Shown here: in pieces, positions 35,646-45,760 of the stretch | How positions within the stretch are numbered: position 1 is the stretch's first letter | Layout: each line of letters starts with the position of its first letter | NCBI RefSeq assembly: GCF_000471625.1 | Contig: NZ_AUSW01000035.1 | Location: forward strand, 332,838-396,837 | Direction of reading: 5' to 3' | Origin: Psychrobacter aquaticus CMS 56 | GTDB lineage: Bacteria > Pseudomonadota > Gammaproteobacteria > Pseudomonadales > Moraxellaceae | Length of the DNA: 64,000 nucleotides | The notes under the pieces: model-generated | The model's input: the letters and a program-made list of their open reading frames with translations, nothing else | What the model was told of the DNA's origin: nothing | The model's database searches: none | Program-made: the position numbers and the translations under genes

Positions 35646-37499
35646 ATGCCAACACCTTCCCAGACACGCCGCGCACCCTTAGACAAAAAACCGCCGCTCA
35701 AAAAAACGGAGCGGCGGGCTTTGCTATGGGATATCCTCAAAAAACTTGCCGTCTTTGCTGCACCTTACAAGACGTTGATTATCGCTACTCTCATTTTGAC
35801 AGTGCTTGGCTCATTTACCGCGCAGGTCAATGCCTTTGTGCTGCGATATGCTGTCGATACCTTAACCAAAATCGCCACCTTGTCCGATCCTTGGGCGGCT
35901 GGTGTACGCATGTTAACGATCATCAGCGCGGTGTTATTAACCAAGGAGATACTGTCGATATTTATCTCATTTGGCCAACGATTTTTTGGTGAAAAAATCC
36001 GTATCAATCTGTCTCGGGATTTATCACAAAAAATCATCGAGCGTATTTTGACGTATCGCATGGCATTTTATACCAGTAGCGAGAATGACAGTGGTAAACT
36101 GCAAACCCGTATCGACTTGGGCGTGAGCAGCCTGACGACCTTAGTCCAAAACTTCTTTATCGACATGCTACCGTTGTTTGCCAGTGCGATTGTCTCGCTC
36201 GTTATTATGTTTTCGACCAATTTTTGGATTGGTCTGGTCGGTCTTATCATCATTCCGATTTACTTTTTTATCAGTCAAAAACAAGCGAGACGTTTGCAAG
36301 GGTTTCGTCGGCAGATGCGAGGGTTTCGAGAAGCCAAAAGCGGTTTGGTGATTTCGATCATTAACTCTATTAGTGTGGTCAAATCCTTTGTTCGTGAGCC
36401 TATAGAGGCCGAAAAACACCTCGCCATTCAAAAAGACATGACTGACAATCAGCTGCGTATTCGTAGCATTGGTTTTATTTATGATGCAATAAAGACCTTT
36501 ATTGAACAAATTGGTGTGGTTGTGATTATTTTGCTCACCTCTTATTTTGTGTTAAAAGGCGAGATGACCATCGGCATGATTTTATTTCATGTCATGCTGT
36601 TTCAGAACGTCGCTGCCCCTATCCGGCAGCTGCACCGTATCTATGATCAAATCAATAATGCGCTGACTTATGCTGAAGGGTTTTTTGATATTTTAGAAGA
36701 TGACGAGCAAGTTGAAAATATCAATGGCATAAAAAACCCCGATCTTAAAGGTCATATCGAGCTTAAAAATGTCGATTTTACCTATCCCAATGGCACACAG
36801 GCGCTAAAAGACGTCAGCTTTACCATCAAGCCCAATCGCATTACTGCGCTAGTCGGTTTGAGCGGCGCTGGCAAGAGTACTATTATTAGCCTATTGGTAA
36901 AATTCTATGAGCCAGATGCGGGCAAGATTTTGTTAGATGGGCGTGACCTAGCCGACTGTGACACCCATGAGTTACGCCAGCGTATCGGTTTGGTGCTACA
37001 AAGCAATCATATTTTCTCAGGGACAATCAGTGAAAATATTCGCTATGGTAATATTGAGGCAAGTGACGAAGATATCATTGTCGCTGCCAAAAAAGCCTCC
37101 ATTCATGACCAAGTCATCAAACTGGCGAATGGTTATGAGAGTACGGCAAAATCCCTGTCTGGTGGTCAGCAGCAGCGTATTGCGCTGGCAAGGATGTTCC
37201 TAAAAGATCCGCCCATTGTGTTTTTGGATGAGCCGACCGCCAGTCTCGATGCCATCGCCAGTCAACAGGTCAAAAAAAGCCTAGATTTGATCAAAAAAGA
37301 CCGCACAGTGATTATGGTTTCGCATAACATCGCCCAAATCATTGACGCTGATGACTTAGTGGTGATCGAAAACGGTCAAGTGGTCGAGAATGGCACGCAT
37401 GAGGAGCTGTATGAAAAAGGTGGGAAGTACTTTGAGATATTTAGTGCCATGTCTGATAGTTTGAACTTGGACAAGATCAGTCAAACTATCAATGGTTGA
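35646..37499 (+). CDS. ABC exporter, fused permease and ATPase
   Basis: This 617-aa MsbA-type half transporter has an N-terminal six-helix exporter domain (about 40-340) and a C-terminal ATPase. Walker A GLSGAGKST is near residue 405, the signature LSGGQQQR near 505, Walker B IVFLDEP near 525, and the H-loop is VSHNI. It would act as a homodimer in the inner membrane, exporting a lipid, drug or peptide; the substrate cannot be inferred. Candidate start codon ATG at 35646 lies after an AT-rich leader without a strong ribosome-binding site, and the first 25 residues are very basic. Confidence 0.9.
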   Translation: MPTPSQTRRAPLDKKPPLKKTERRALLWDILKKLAVFAAPYKTLIIATLILTVLGSFTAQVNAFVLRYAVDTLTKIATLSDPWAAGVRMLTIISAVLLTKEILSIFISFGQRFFGEKIRINLSRDLSQKIIERILTYRMAFYTSSENDSGKLQTRIDLGVSSLTTLVQNFFIDMLPLFASAIVSLVIMFSTNFWIGLVGLIIIPIYFFISQKQARRLQGFRRQMRGFREAKSGLVISIINSISVVKSFVREPIEAEKHLAIQKDMTDNQLRIRSIGFIYDAIKTFIEQIGVVVIILLTSYFVLKGEMTIGMILFHVMLFQNVAAPIRQLHRIYDQINNALTYAEGFFDILEDDEQVENINGIKNPDLKGHIELKNVDFTYPNGTQALKDVSFTIKPNRITALVGLSGAGKSTIISLLVKFYEPDAGKILLDGRDLADCDTHELRQRIGLVLQSNHIFSGTISENIRYGNIEASDEDIIVAAKKASIHDQVIKLANGYESTAKSLSGGQQQRIALARMFLKDPPIVFLDEPTASLDAIASQQVKKSLDLIKKDRTVIMVSHNIAQIIDADDLVVIENGQVVENGTHEELYEKGGKYFEIFSAMSDSLNLDKISQTING

Positions 37500-37604
37500 T
37501 AGACGTTTATATCGTTATAATGCCATTCATTTGCAACACCTCAATGTTTCATCTCTATCAATTAATGAATCATCAATAATCGATTTGCCAAAAGCTGCTG
37601 AATT

Positions 37605-38231
37605 ATGACCTGTGAATTTTCTATCAAAACGTTTGATGAGCTGACCTCAGTTGATCTTTACCATATCTTAAAAGCGCGCTCACAAGTATTTGTGGTCGAA
37701 CAAAACTGCCCTTATCAAGACATGGATGAAGTGGACTTTGATTGTCTGCACCTTGTCGCTCATCAAAATGAGGCTTTGGTGGGTTATTGCCGCATTATTC
37801 CGCCTGAATTTAACAAGTTAAAATCCAATTTGTCTGTAGCCGATCCTACTATTAAGGCTAGCAATACCGACATGTCTGCCATTGGTCGTGTGCTCGTACT
37901 GCCAGAGCACCGAGGTGAGGGTTTATCAAGGCAAATGATGACTCATGCCATCGCGTATTGCCGTAAGAAATATGGCAAAAAACGCCCTATTATCATCTCT
38001 GCACAAGTCTATTTGCTCAGCTTTTACGAGTCTTTGGGCTTTGTGCCGGAAGGCGATCATTATCTTGAGGATAATATTGAGCATGTAAAAATGGTTCTGC
38101 ACGTTGCCAAAAAAACCAAAGTGCGCAAAGAGCAAACAGGTACGGCCACCACCGCGACCAAAGTCATCAGCTTTTTGCTGTTTATTATGGCCGCGCTGTT
38201 TATTTTGGGTCTGCTGTACTTGATGATTTAA
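37605..38231 (+). CDS. GNAT-family acetyltransferase (ElaA-like) with C-terminal membrane helix
   Basis: Residues 1-165 match ElaA-type GNAT N-acetyltransferases: KARSQVFVVEQNCPYQDMDE, AIGRVLVLPEHRGEGLSRQM (acetyl-CoA loop) and YESLGFVPEGDHYLED. The protein then has a basic linker and an added hydrophobic segment, VISFLLFIMAALFILGLLYL (about 186-207), which would anchor it in the membrane. That tail is absent from E. coli ElaA (about 153 aa). The acetyl acceptor is unknown. Confidence 0.85.
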   Translation: MTCEFSIKTFDELTSVDLYHILKARSQVFVVEQNCPYQDMDEVDFDCLHLVAHQNEALVGYCRIIPPEFNKLKSNLSVADPTIKASNTDMSAIGRVLVLPEHRGEGLSRQMMTHAIAYCRKKYGKKRPIIISAQVYLLSFYESLGFVPEGDHYLEDNIEHVKMVLHVAKKTKVRKEQTGTATTATKVISFLLFIMAALFILGLLYLMI

Positions 38232-38306
38232 ACAGTTGATGAATTAGCTGGCTCGAACGTTTTTTATGTCACGCAGCAAACCGTTACTGTCTACTATTAT
38301 TGCCCA

Positions 38307-39092
38307 CTACCACGGTATAGACTCACCTGCCCAATCAACGAAGCTACCTGATTGTGCGCCTGTCATACGGCTTAGCACTTCTAATAAGCATTCGGCACTA
38401 TAGGCTGGCGAGAATAAGTGTCCGTCAGCCACGTTGCCTTGAAACGGTGCTGACAATTGGGTATTTACCGTACCCGGCTGCATGACCACGACGCACACGT
38501 CTTTGAGTGATCTGCTCCACTCGATACTCAGATTTTTCATACCCATATTCAACGCCGCTTTACTCATCCGATAGCTGTACCAACCGCCCAGCTGATTGTC
38601 ACTGATACTGCCCACACGTGCCGATATCGTCGCAAAAACGGCTGGATGGTCATTACTACGGCAAGCGCTCGCCAATAGTGGTTTGATGTGTTTGGCAATG
38701 AGCAAGCTTGCCAACGCATTTACTTGCATATTCTGCAAAAAAAACTCAGTCTCAACCTGACGCAGCGCTTTCTCTGGTTGCTGCGTTGCCGTGTGTAATA
38801 GCCCTGCACAATTGATGACCCAGTCAATATGAGTGGCTTTTTGACGAATGACATCAGTCGCTTGTTTGATGCTCTGTTCATCGCAGATGTCCATGGGTAT
38901 CCAGTGCAAATTGTCCGCGGCAAAATCAGGCACATTTTTATGATACGTCGCAAAAATTTGGCGGTTGTCTTTTTCACTAGAGCTTTCGCTAACTGTATCG
39001 CCATGATTGGTCGTGCTGTCTACTAACTGCTCCACCATGGCTCTGCCGATGCCACCCGTACCACCGATAATTAGACACGTTTTATGATTCAT
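38307..39092 (-). CDS. Short-chain dehydrogenase/reductase
   Basis: This 261-aa SDR has the cofactor motif GGTGGIGRAM (9-18), the NCAGLL strand, a catalytic Ser in ATISARVGS and the YxxxK motif YSYRMSKAALN. The resemblance is to the CsgA/sniffer-like SDR group, which often acts on carbonyls with NAD(P)H, but the substrate is unknown. A Ser/Asp-rich insert (about 28-45) follows the first helix. AAAGGA precedes the start. It stands alone on the minus strand, convergent with the acetyltransferase gene. Confidence 0.88.
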   Translation of the reverse strand: MNHKTCLIIGGTGGIGRAMVEQLVDSTTNHGDTVSESSSEKDNRQIFATYHKNVPDFAADNLHWIPMDICDEQSIKQATDVIRQKATHIDWVINCAGLLHTATQQPEKALRQVETEFFLQNMQVNALASLLIAKHIKPLLASACRSNDHPAVFATISARVGSISDNQLGGWYSYRMSKAALNMGMKNLSIEWSRSLKDVCVVVMQPGTVNTQLSAPFQGNVADGHLFSPAYSAECLLEVLSRMTGAQSGSFVDWAGESIPW

Positions 39093-39285
39093 AACGATTC
39101 CTTTTTTTGATTATTGTTAACGGCGTCTTATGAGATTTGTCATTAATATCGTCCTGTTATGACCAATTTTGGCGTATTTTTATCAGATTTACCATGACAA
39201 AAAGGTATAAAACCTCAATTATATATACGCTACAATCATTAGAAATGTCTCCAAATAAACGCTTTTATACGGATGTTATCGCCTT

Positions 39286-40680
39286 ATGCTATCTCCCCAA
39301 GATCAATTGACTGAGCTGGTACGCACGCTTGAGACTCAGCATCATGTCTTTGCCACTGACCCGCTGCTTATCACCGAAAAGCTACAAGGCGAGGATGGCA
39401 AACCGATACAAAAGTTGCAGCGCAGGGCATCGCGTATCGACAGTAATGGCGCTATGGCACAAGTGCTGGGTAAGATTGAGGGTCGTATTAAAGGCATCAT
39501 GGTTGTTATGAGTGTGGTGTGGTGTCTGTCAGGGTTTTTAGGGTTATTTACGTTATTACAGACCAACGTGGTGAATTTCTTTTATGTATTGGTCTGCCTG
39601 CTGGGTTTCCATACCATTATGCTGGTAGGCTGGCTGCTACTGACCTTGGTCAATCGCGGCAAACCATCTTCGAACTGGTTTGCCAGTTTTGTGAGTCCCA
39701 GTTATCTTATCCGTGGTAAAGATGATGTGACGAAGGCGGCAGTCGACTTGTACGAACGTCAATTGCAGCACAGTGGTATGCGCTGGTATCTTGGCAAATT
39801 CAGTCATCAGTTATGGCTGGCCACGTTAACAGGTATGCTACTGGCGATTATATTTTTATTAGTCGTACGTCAGTATAGCTTTAGCTGGGAGTCAACCCTA
39901 CTCTCCGATCAGGCGCTCATTACGTTGACTCAGATACTTGGCTGGTTACCAAGCATGGTGGGATTTGATGTACCGGACAATGCCTCCATCGTACAGAGCC
40001 GATTGGTGACCGAGGCGATGTCACTCTCTGTGGCACGGCAATGGGCGGGCTTGTTGGTGGGCAGTTTATTGCTGTACGGTATCGTGCCGCGAGCGATAGC
40101 ATGGATGTTTTGTGCACTCATGTTTCGCCGTAAAAAAATGCGTTTGGACATCAAACAGCCTTATTATCAAAAAATACTAAACTTTTGGCAACGCCATGTC
40201 GTGGATGCCGATGATTTTAAGCAAGCACCAGCGCCTATCGCCCCAAAAGCGACGGTCAGCGCTGGCAAGAAAGTGGTGGCGTTACTAGAATATCCATCAG
40301 CGCAAGACAACTGGTGGCAATCTGGTGTGGGTACTGATTTGCATGACAATAATGACGTTGAGAACTTCGGTATCATTGATGATCGTGAAGACATGGCACG
40401 ACTAAAAATTTATTTAGACCATCATCCTGTACAAGTGTTGTTGGGCATTCATAGCAAAGCGCTGCCTGACCGCGGCACGCTACGCAAACTTGACCAAATC
40501 GCCAGTCATGCAAAAGATGGGTTAATTGTACAATTACTTGGTGAAACGGGTTTTAGTGAAGATAAATCGGATCAAGAAGGCGCTGGATTGGAATTATCAG
40601 ATAATAAAAACGTTCGTGACCAACAGTGGCAAACCGCGCTGTCTGCTCGAAAAATAGGTTTGGTCAATACCGATGCTTAG
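39286..40680 (+). CDS. DUF2868 membrane protein
   Basis: This 464-aa protein matches the DUF2868 family: N-terminal soluble segment (QRRASRIDSNGAMAQVLGKI), two to four membrane helices (VVWCLSGFLGLFTLL; FYVLVCLLGFHTIMLVGWLL; LATLTGMLLAIIFLLVV; WAGLLVGSLLLYGIVPRAIA) and a soluble C-terminus. Members are typically encoded directly upstream of a DUF3482 GTPase, as here (90-bp gap), implying a joint function at the inner membrane. That function is unknown. Confidence 0.85.
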   Translation: MLSPQDQLTELVRTLETQHHVFATDPLLITEKLQGEDGKPIQKLQRRASRIDSNGAMAQVLGKIEGRIKGIMVVMSVVWCLSGFLGLFTLLQTNVVNFFYVLVCLLGFHTIMLVGWLLLTLVNRGKPSSNWFASFVSPSYLIRGKDDVTKAAVDLYERQLQHSGMRWYLGKFSHQLWLATLTGMLLAIIFLLVVRQYSFSWESTLLSDQALITLTQILGWLPSMVGFDVPDNASIVQSRLVTEAMSLSVARQWAGLLVGSLLLYGIVPRAIAWMFCALMFRRKKMRLDIKQPYYQKILNFWQRHVVDADDFKQAPAPIAPKATVSAGKKVVALLEYPSAQDNWWQSGVGTDLHDNNDVENFGIIDDREDMARLKIYLDHHPVQVLLGIHSKALPDRGTLRKLDQIASHAKDGLIVQLLGETGFSEDKSDQEGAGLELSDNKNVRDQQWQTALSARKIGLVNTDA

Positions 40681-40769
40681 TTAGAACGTAGTCGCTTAAT
40701 CAACGCTTAGCCAGATTTTTACTATAGATGGCTGCTGTTTTTGGTCATCAATCAATATAAGACGCTATT

Positions 40770-42464
40770 ATGAATAATGACAATAAAAAAGATAATCACG
40801 ATCACAATAAGCCTGTTGGTCTCTTTGCAGACAAAGCTTACGAGGCAAACACTGATATCCCTGAACTGCCTGTGACTCAGTCAATGCCAACTCAGGATAA
40901 CACGGAGGGTAAGCAGCCGTTATTTGCTGAGACATCAACACCAGATACAATGCCAGATACAGTGAAAAATATCACAAAAAAAACCATTGCCAGTGGTGAA
41001 GCGCTCAAATTGGCCGTTGTGGGTCACACCAATACTGGCAAAACCTCCATACTGCGTACTCTATTACGTGATGTCTATTTTGGTGAAGTCAAAAACGAAG
41101 CAGCGACCACACGCCACGTCGAGCAAGCACAGCTAACAGACAGTCAAACAGGTGAAGTGTTGGTGGCGTTATATGATACTCCCGGTTTAGAGGATGCATC
41201 AGGACTCATGGATTGGCTGGAGGACAATACTGCCAGTCGCCGTGATGGTATTGAGCGCTTGCAGCAGTTTTTAGCGGCAGATATTGCCCAAGGTGCAGCC
41301 AGTGGTGCTTCTCAGGGTTATGACTTGCAGGGCGATGACTATAGCCAAGAAGCCAAAGTGATTCGTCAGTTGTTGGCAAGTGATATGGCCATCTACGTGG
41401 TAGATGCTCGAGAGCCTGTATTGGGTAAGTATAAAGATGAGTTGCCGATTTTGTCATGGGCAGCAATACCCGTTATGCCTGTCTTTAATTTTACTGACAG
41501 TCAGGATGCCAATATCGACGAGTGGCAGACCATGCTGGCAAGACGAAATCTACATATCTCGACGCGCTTTGACTCGGTGGCTTTTGAGTTTGAAGATGAG
41601 ATGCGGCTATGGAAAAACCTAGCCACTATGCTCACCCACTCTGAAATGCTGGAACAGCTTATGGCGCGGCGTACCGAAAATTGGGCACAGCTGTATGACG
41701 AAGCCCATATTATCATTGCTGATTTTTTGTTAAATGTGGCGGCCTTTGTGCGCGAGATTGGTGACGATGATGACCCACTGCCCGTTTTGCAGCAAATGCA
41801 AGAAGCCGTTCGGCAAAGCGAGCGCACGATGCAGCACAGCTTGCTTAATTTATACAAGTTTTATGACAATGCAGTAGCAGCGACTCCGCTTGAATTGCAA
41901 GCATATCAGCAAGATCCGTTTGATCCTGAACTACTCAAAAGCTATGGCATTCGTACCACTTCTGGTGCTGCCGCCGGTGCATTATTAGGGCTAGGCATTG
42001 ATGCCGCCGCATTGGGAACGACATTGGGATTGGGCGCGGCGATAGGCGGTATCGCAGGTGGATTGCTGTCGAATACCAGCAGTATTGCCGATAGGATTAC
42101 TGGGGTAAAACGTTTATACATTGACCCCGCTACGCTGACCCTTTTGGCGACTCGGTCAATAGATTTACTCACGGCCCTACGTCATCGCGGTCATGCTGCT
42201 ACAGATGCCACTCAACTGTTGTATAAAGAACATAAAGGCGAGAAAAATAACCTTGAAACTTCCAGTGATGACGATGTGAGTAAGGAAAATCATCCCATTA
42301 CTGTGTGGCCGCCGCATAAATTACCAAGTGAGCTAAAAAAAGCCCGTGGCAAACCACAATGGTCGTCGCTCAGTAGTGGCAAATCCGAGCAAGCACAATT
42401 GCTACGAGCAGACATGGCATGGTCACTGTCAGGTAAATTGCAATCATATAAGCAAGAATCGTGA
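40770..42464 (+). CDS. GTPase with DUF3482 domain
   Basis: This 564-aa Era/YfjP-type GTPase has P-loop GHTNTGKTS near residue 85, switch region TTRH, and G3 motif DTPGLED. The C-terminal DUF3482 region contains a glycine/alanine-rich hydrophobic hairpin (GAAAGALLGLGIDAAALG onward, about 395-435) that could insert in the membrane. The first 70 residues are charged and low-complexity. It pairs with the DUF2868 gene upstream. GTP-dependent membrane function is inferred; the process is unknown. Confidence 0.87.
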   Translation: MNNDNKKDNHDHNKPVGLFADKAYEANTDIPELPVTQSMPTQDNTEGKQPLFAETSTPDTMPDTVKNITKKTIASGEALKLAVVGHTNTGKTSILRTLLRDVYFGEVKNEAATTRHVEQAQLTDSQTGEVLVALYDTPGLEDASGLMDWLEDNTASRRDGIERLQQFLAADIAQGAASGASQGYDLQGDDYSQEAKVIRQLLASDMAIYVVDAREPVLGKYKDELPILSWAAIPVMPVFNFTDSQDANIDEWQTMLARRNLHISTRFDSVAFEFEDEMRLWKNLATMLTHSEMLEQLMARRTENWAQLYDEAHIIIADFLLNVAAFVREIGDDDDPLPVLQQMQEAVRQSERTMQHSLLNLYKFYDNAVAATPLELQAYQQDPFDPELLKSYGIRTTSGAAAGALLGLGIDAAALGTTLGLGAAIGGIAGGLLSNTSSIADRITGVKRLYIDPATLTLLATRSIDLLTALRHRGHAATDATQLLYKEHKGEKNNLETSSDDDVSKENHPITVWPPHKLPSELKKARGKPQWSSLSSGKSEQAQLLRADMAWSLSGKLQSYKQES

Positions 42465-42514
42465 TTGCAAATTTCTCACTGCCTATAAAACGCATTCAGT
42501 TTGGCTTTTGTCCT

Positions 42515-43543
42515 TTATGGCACGGAATATAATAATGCACTCAGTGCCTCCGTACCGCGCACATCTGTCTGCTGTAAATAAATGGGATAAAGCGGATAAT
42601 TCGTAAAATTTTGTTCGATATCTTGCATCAGTTGCTGTTGGCGCTCAGCACGATGACGCCAAAATTCATCAGACTGAGTGGGTGATATCAACTGATTGAT
42701 AACAATCGCTGCGGGTGTGAGTTTACTGTCTTCTAATTGTTCGATCGCCCGTTTGGTTTCGGCCAATGGCAACACATCAGCGGTCATCACCAACACAATC
42801 GCCGTCTGCGCGCGATCATGAAGTAGCAATCCTGCCTGACGGAACAGCTGTTTGCGTTTTTCTAGCACGGACACCGCTTGCTCCCAACGATCAGATTTTT
42901 TTGCAGCAAATGGATTGGCTAGATCATGTTTAGGCGCGGTCTGTTTTTGGTTTTGGTTGTGACTGTCCAAATGCGTCGCTACCGACCGCAGTTTTGCTTG
43001 TCGCCGCTGCTGAGCCAATAGACCATCTGTCCATGCGCCCATCATCTCTGGCAGTACGAGTAACCGCAAGGTATGACCCGTCGGTGCTGTATCAAAAATA
43101 ATATGTTCGTAATTGGCATCTGCTGCCGTGACCAAATGCTGACACATAGATTCGAGCATCGCCGCTTCTTGTGCACCAGGCGCTGACTTTGACAGTCGCA
43201 GATGCTCACGGATTTTTGGCATCATATCGGGATTGGCATAGGCGGTAATGGTGCGCTCAACTTGAGAAAAATGCTCGTCAACGATAACATCAGGATTTAG
43301 CTCAATGGCATCCAGATAAGGCGTTATCGAAGTTTTCTCATTATTTAAACGTGTATTCAGTACATCGCCCAAGCTATGCGCTGGATCAGTTGAGACTATC
43401 AAGGTCTTTTGCTGCTGGCTTGCATAATAGCTGGCAAGTGCAGCGGCCGTCGTGGTTTTACCTACCCCACCTTTACCACCGATAAATATAATCGGTTGCG
43501 TGGTGAGTTGTTCTACTAATTTAGGTAGCGGATGCAGTGCCAT
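42515..43543 (-). CDS. ArsA/Get3-like ATPase
   Basis: This 342-aa ATPase has the deviant Walker A GGKGGVGKTTTAAALA (22-37), DPAHSLGD switch motif and the FDTAPTGHTLRLL Walker B region of the ArsA/TRC40 family. There is no arsenite operon here; instead the gene sits next to a cory-CC-star gene and cstA. Single-domain ArsA homologues beside cstA and cory-CC-star recur in bacteria as I remember, so a membrane-protein or metal-handling role for CstA is plausible but inferred. Convergent with the GTPase gene. Confidence 0.9.
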   Translation of the reverse strand: MALHPLPKLVEQLTTQPIIFIGGKGGVGKTTTAAALASYYASQQQKTLIVSTDPAHSLGDVLNTRLNNEKTSITPYLDAIELNPDVIVDEHFSQVERTITAYANPDMMPKIREHLRLSKSAPGAQEAAMLESMCQHLVTAADANYEHIIFDTAPTGHTLRLLVLPEMMGAWTDGLLAQQRRQAKLRSVATHLDSHNQNQKQTAPKHDLANPFAAKKSDRWEQAVSVLEKRKQLFRQAGLLLHDRAQTAIVLVMTADVLPLAETKRAIEQLEDSKLTPAAIVINQLISPTQSDEFWRHRAERQQQLMQDIEQNFTNYPLYPIYLQQTDVRGTEALSALLYSVP

Positions 43544-43628
43544 ACTTGTCTCTCATTTCTTCATTAAAAATCTATCTCAGTCCCATTTGTCTCTATCGAG
43601 ACTCTTTTTTATATTGATTTGGCGATAG

Positions 43629-43937
43629 CTAACAGCAACCAACATGGTCAAAAGGACATCTGTCCATACCCATTCGCGTGTGCCATTCATGGAAATTTTC
43701 TAAGAACAATGGCTGCAACTCTAACGTATAAAAGCTGGCAGGATTGTCAATTCCTAAGCTTTCGGCAAACATGAGTAGCATAAAAAAATCCTCTTCATCA
43801 CGTGCGGCACGTGCCATCGTTTGGCGATAAGGCGCATGATAAAACTCGTTTAATCCCGTCACAAACCGCTGCCACCACGGCTGAATACTTACAGTATCGC
43901 TGTCTGGCGTATTTCCGTTTTCCGTTGTATTTTCCAT
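43629..43937 (-). CDS. Cory-CC-star protein
   Basis: This 102-aa protein ends in the motif DHVGCC followed by the stop codon, and contains YHAPYRQTMARAARDEEDFFML, shortened here, plus LGIDNPASFYTLEL and HEWHTRMGMDRCPFD. These features match the cory-CC-star family, named for its Cys-Cys-stop end. Its cysteines and histidines suggest metal binding. It lies between ArsA-like and CstA genes on the same strand, with a strong terminator between it and cstA, so it is probably transcribed with the ATPase. Function unproven. Confidence 0.85.
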   Translation of the reverse strand: MENTTENGNTPDSDTVSIQPWWQRFVTGLNEFYHAPYRQTMARAARDEEDFFMLLMFAESLGIDNPASFYTLELQPLFLENFHEWHTRMGMDRCPFDHVGCC

Positions 43938-43990
43938 AGTCTACTCATATTTTGCTTATTTCTTATTATCTATCATGCCTATATAAGACA

Positions 43991-44021
43991 AAAAACGCCA
44001 GCGATTGCGGCTGGCGTTTTT
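43991..44021. terminator. Strong terminator between cstA and the cory-CC-star gene
   Basis: AAAAACGCCAGC and GCTGGCGTTTTT pair over 12 bp with a 7-nt loop. On the minus strand it ends in a T run just after cstA. Confidence 0.85.
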
Positions 44022-44080
44022 GATAGAAATGCAATTTTAATGATGCTTGTTTACTGATACCTAGGTTTTAGACATCGATT

Positions 44081-45760
44081 TTAGACATCACTCTTGCCTT
44101 TGTGCAATGACCATTCTTTGCGTAGCACTGACAGACTCTCAAATGTCACTAAGACCGTTGCTATCAAAATGATGATATCCATAATGATAAGCAGCCAATT
44201 GCCATCTGTGTAAAAAGTTTTGAGCTGAATCAATAGCGCAAAGACTGTCATAACCAACAAGAACGATAATGGCGCTAAGGTATACCAGACGGGTTTACCT
44301 TTACGCAACAAGATGACCGTTACGACCATCAATGTTAAGGCTGCCATGAGCTGATTGGTCGTACCAAATAGTGGCCAAATGATCATACCACCCGCACCAT
44401 CAATACCACCAGCGCCAAACGCCAATAACAGACAGCTACCGACGGCAAGTAACGTTGCGACCACGCTTTTATTCAATACTGGCAAGTTATAAAACTCACC
44501 GAATTCTTGGAAAATATAACGTTGCAAGCGTACACCAGTATCCATCGTAGTCCCTGCAAACAATGCAGCCATTACAGTCAGCATCGTCTGTGCTAGTACC
44601 ATATCGATGCCAACACCTGCACTTAGGATGGTAGCACCACCGTCAATAAAGGCACCAATGGAGCCGTCGCCAAACTTTTGATAAACCGCTTGCCAATCGC
44701 CAAGAGTCGCAAAACCTGCGGTGGCAGCGAGAATTGCACCAAGTGCCAGCATGCCTTCACCAAAGGCACCAAAGTAACCCACGAAACGCGCATCTTCTTC
44801 TTTATCAATTTGTTTGGAAGTGGTTCCCGTCGCCACCAATCCATGAAATCCTGAGATTGCACCACAAGCGATGGTGACAAACAATAACGGCATAATGGAT
44901 GGTGTACCAATTGGTAGCGCAGTGTTGATAGCTGGCGCGACAATGTTGGGTGTGGCGATAAAAATAGCGGCATACAATAAAATCAAACCAACAAACAACT
45001 GCAAGCCATTGATATAATCACGCGGTTGCAGCAGCATCCAAACAGGCAGTAACGATGCAATCGCTGCATAGGCAAATAAAATCAAAATCCAGACTGCATT
45101 GTCAGGCAACCCAAAAACAGTCTCAGGCAATACAATAGGGAACATGGGGCCAAGATAAATAAGTCCGTATAAAGCGCTTACCCCAATAATGGACACCCAA
45201 ACCAAATTCATCTTGTAGCGATAAATACACTGACCGATAATAAAGGCAACCACTAAAGCGCCCCATACTGGCAACACAGCAGAGGGTGTTTTGATCATCA
45301 TATTCGCAATAGCAACGCCAAATACAGCATTTACCATCAGTAGTAATAAAAAGATAACGACCATCATCAAGCTTCGAACACGGGTGCCCATGACCGTACC
45401 AGCAATAGAGCCAATCGACTGCCCTCTATTACGCATACTCGCCCAAATAGCTGACATGTCGTGTACACCAGCCATAAAAATAGTGCCCAAGACCACCCAA
45501 ATGATGGCAGGCACCCAGCCCCAAATGACTGCAATCGCAGGGCCGATAATCGGTGCCGCCCCTGCTACTGACGTGAAATGATGGCCCCATAACACATACT
45601 TATTGGTGGGGATGTAATCGACCCCATCTTTCATCGTATGCGCTGGCGTGGGACGACTGTTGTCCAACGCCAAAATTTTGGTGGCGATAAATTTTGAGTA
45701 AAATATATAGCCGCAAAGCATGGCGGCAACGCCAAACACCAGTACAATAGCACTATTCAT
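44081..45760 (-). CDS. cstA: CstA-family carbon starvation/peptide or pyruvate transporter
   Basis: This 559-aa inner-membrane protein has about 14-16 hydrophobic helices and CstA landmarks: the TNKYVLWGHHFTSVAGAAPI motif, GPAIAVIWGW, and CGAISGFHGLVATGTTSKQI. It is the shorter CstA form, without the long C-terminal extension of E. coli CstA (701 aa). Family members take up peptides or pyruvate during carbon limitation. The neighbouring cory-CC-star and ArsA-like genes are its usual companions in this subgroup. It is separated from them by a terminator, so it can be expressed alone. Confidence 0.9.
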   Translation of the reverse strand: MNSAIVLVFGVAAMLCGYIFYSKFIATKILALDNSRPTPAHTMKDGVDYIPTNKYVLWGHHFTSVAGAAPIIGPAIAVIWGWVPAIIWVVLGTIFMAGVHDMSAIWASMRNRGQSIGSIAGTVMGTRVRSLMMVVIFLLLLMVNAVFGVAIANMMIKTPSAVLPVWGALVVAFIIGQCIYRYKMNLVWVSIIGVSALYGLIYLGPMFPIVLPETVFGLPDNAVWILILFAYAAIASLLPVWMLLQPRDYINGLQLFVGLILLYAAIFIATPNIVAPAINTALPIGTPSIMPLLFVTIACGAISGFHGLVATGTTSKQIDKEEDARFVGYFGAFGEGMLALGAILAATAGFATLGDWQAVYQKFGDGSIGAFIDGGATILSAGVGIDMVLAQTMLTVMAALFAGTTMDTGVRLQRYIFQEFGEFYNLPVLNKSVVATLLAVGSCLLLAFGAGGIDGAGGMIIWPLFGTTNQLMAALTLMVVTVILLRKGKPVWYTLAPLSFLLVMTVFALLIQLKTFYTDGNWLLIIMDIIILIATVLVTFESLSVLRKEWSLHKGKSDV

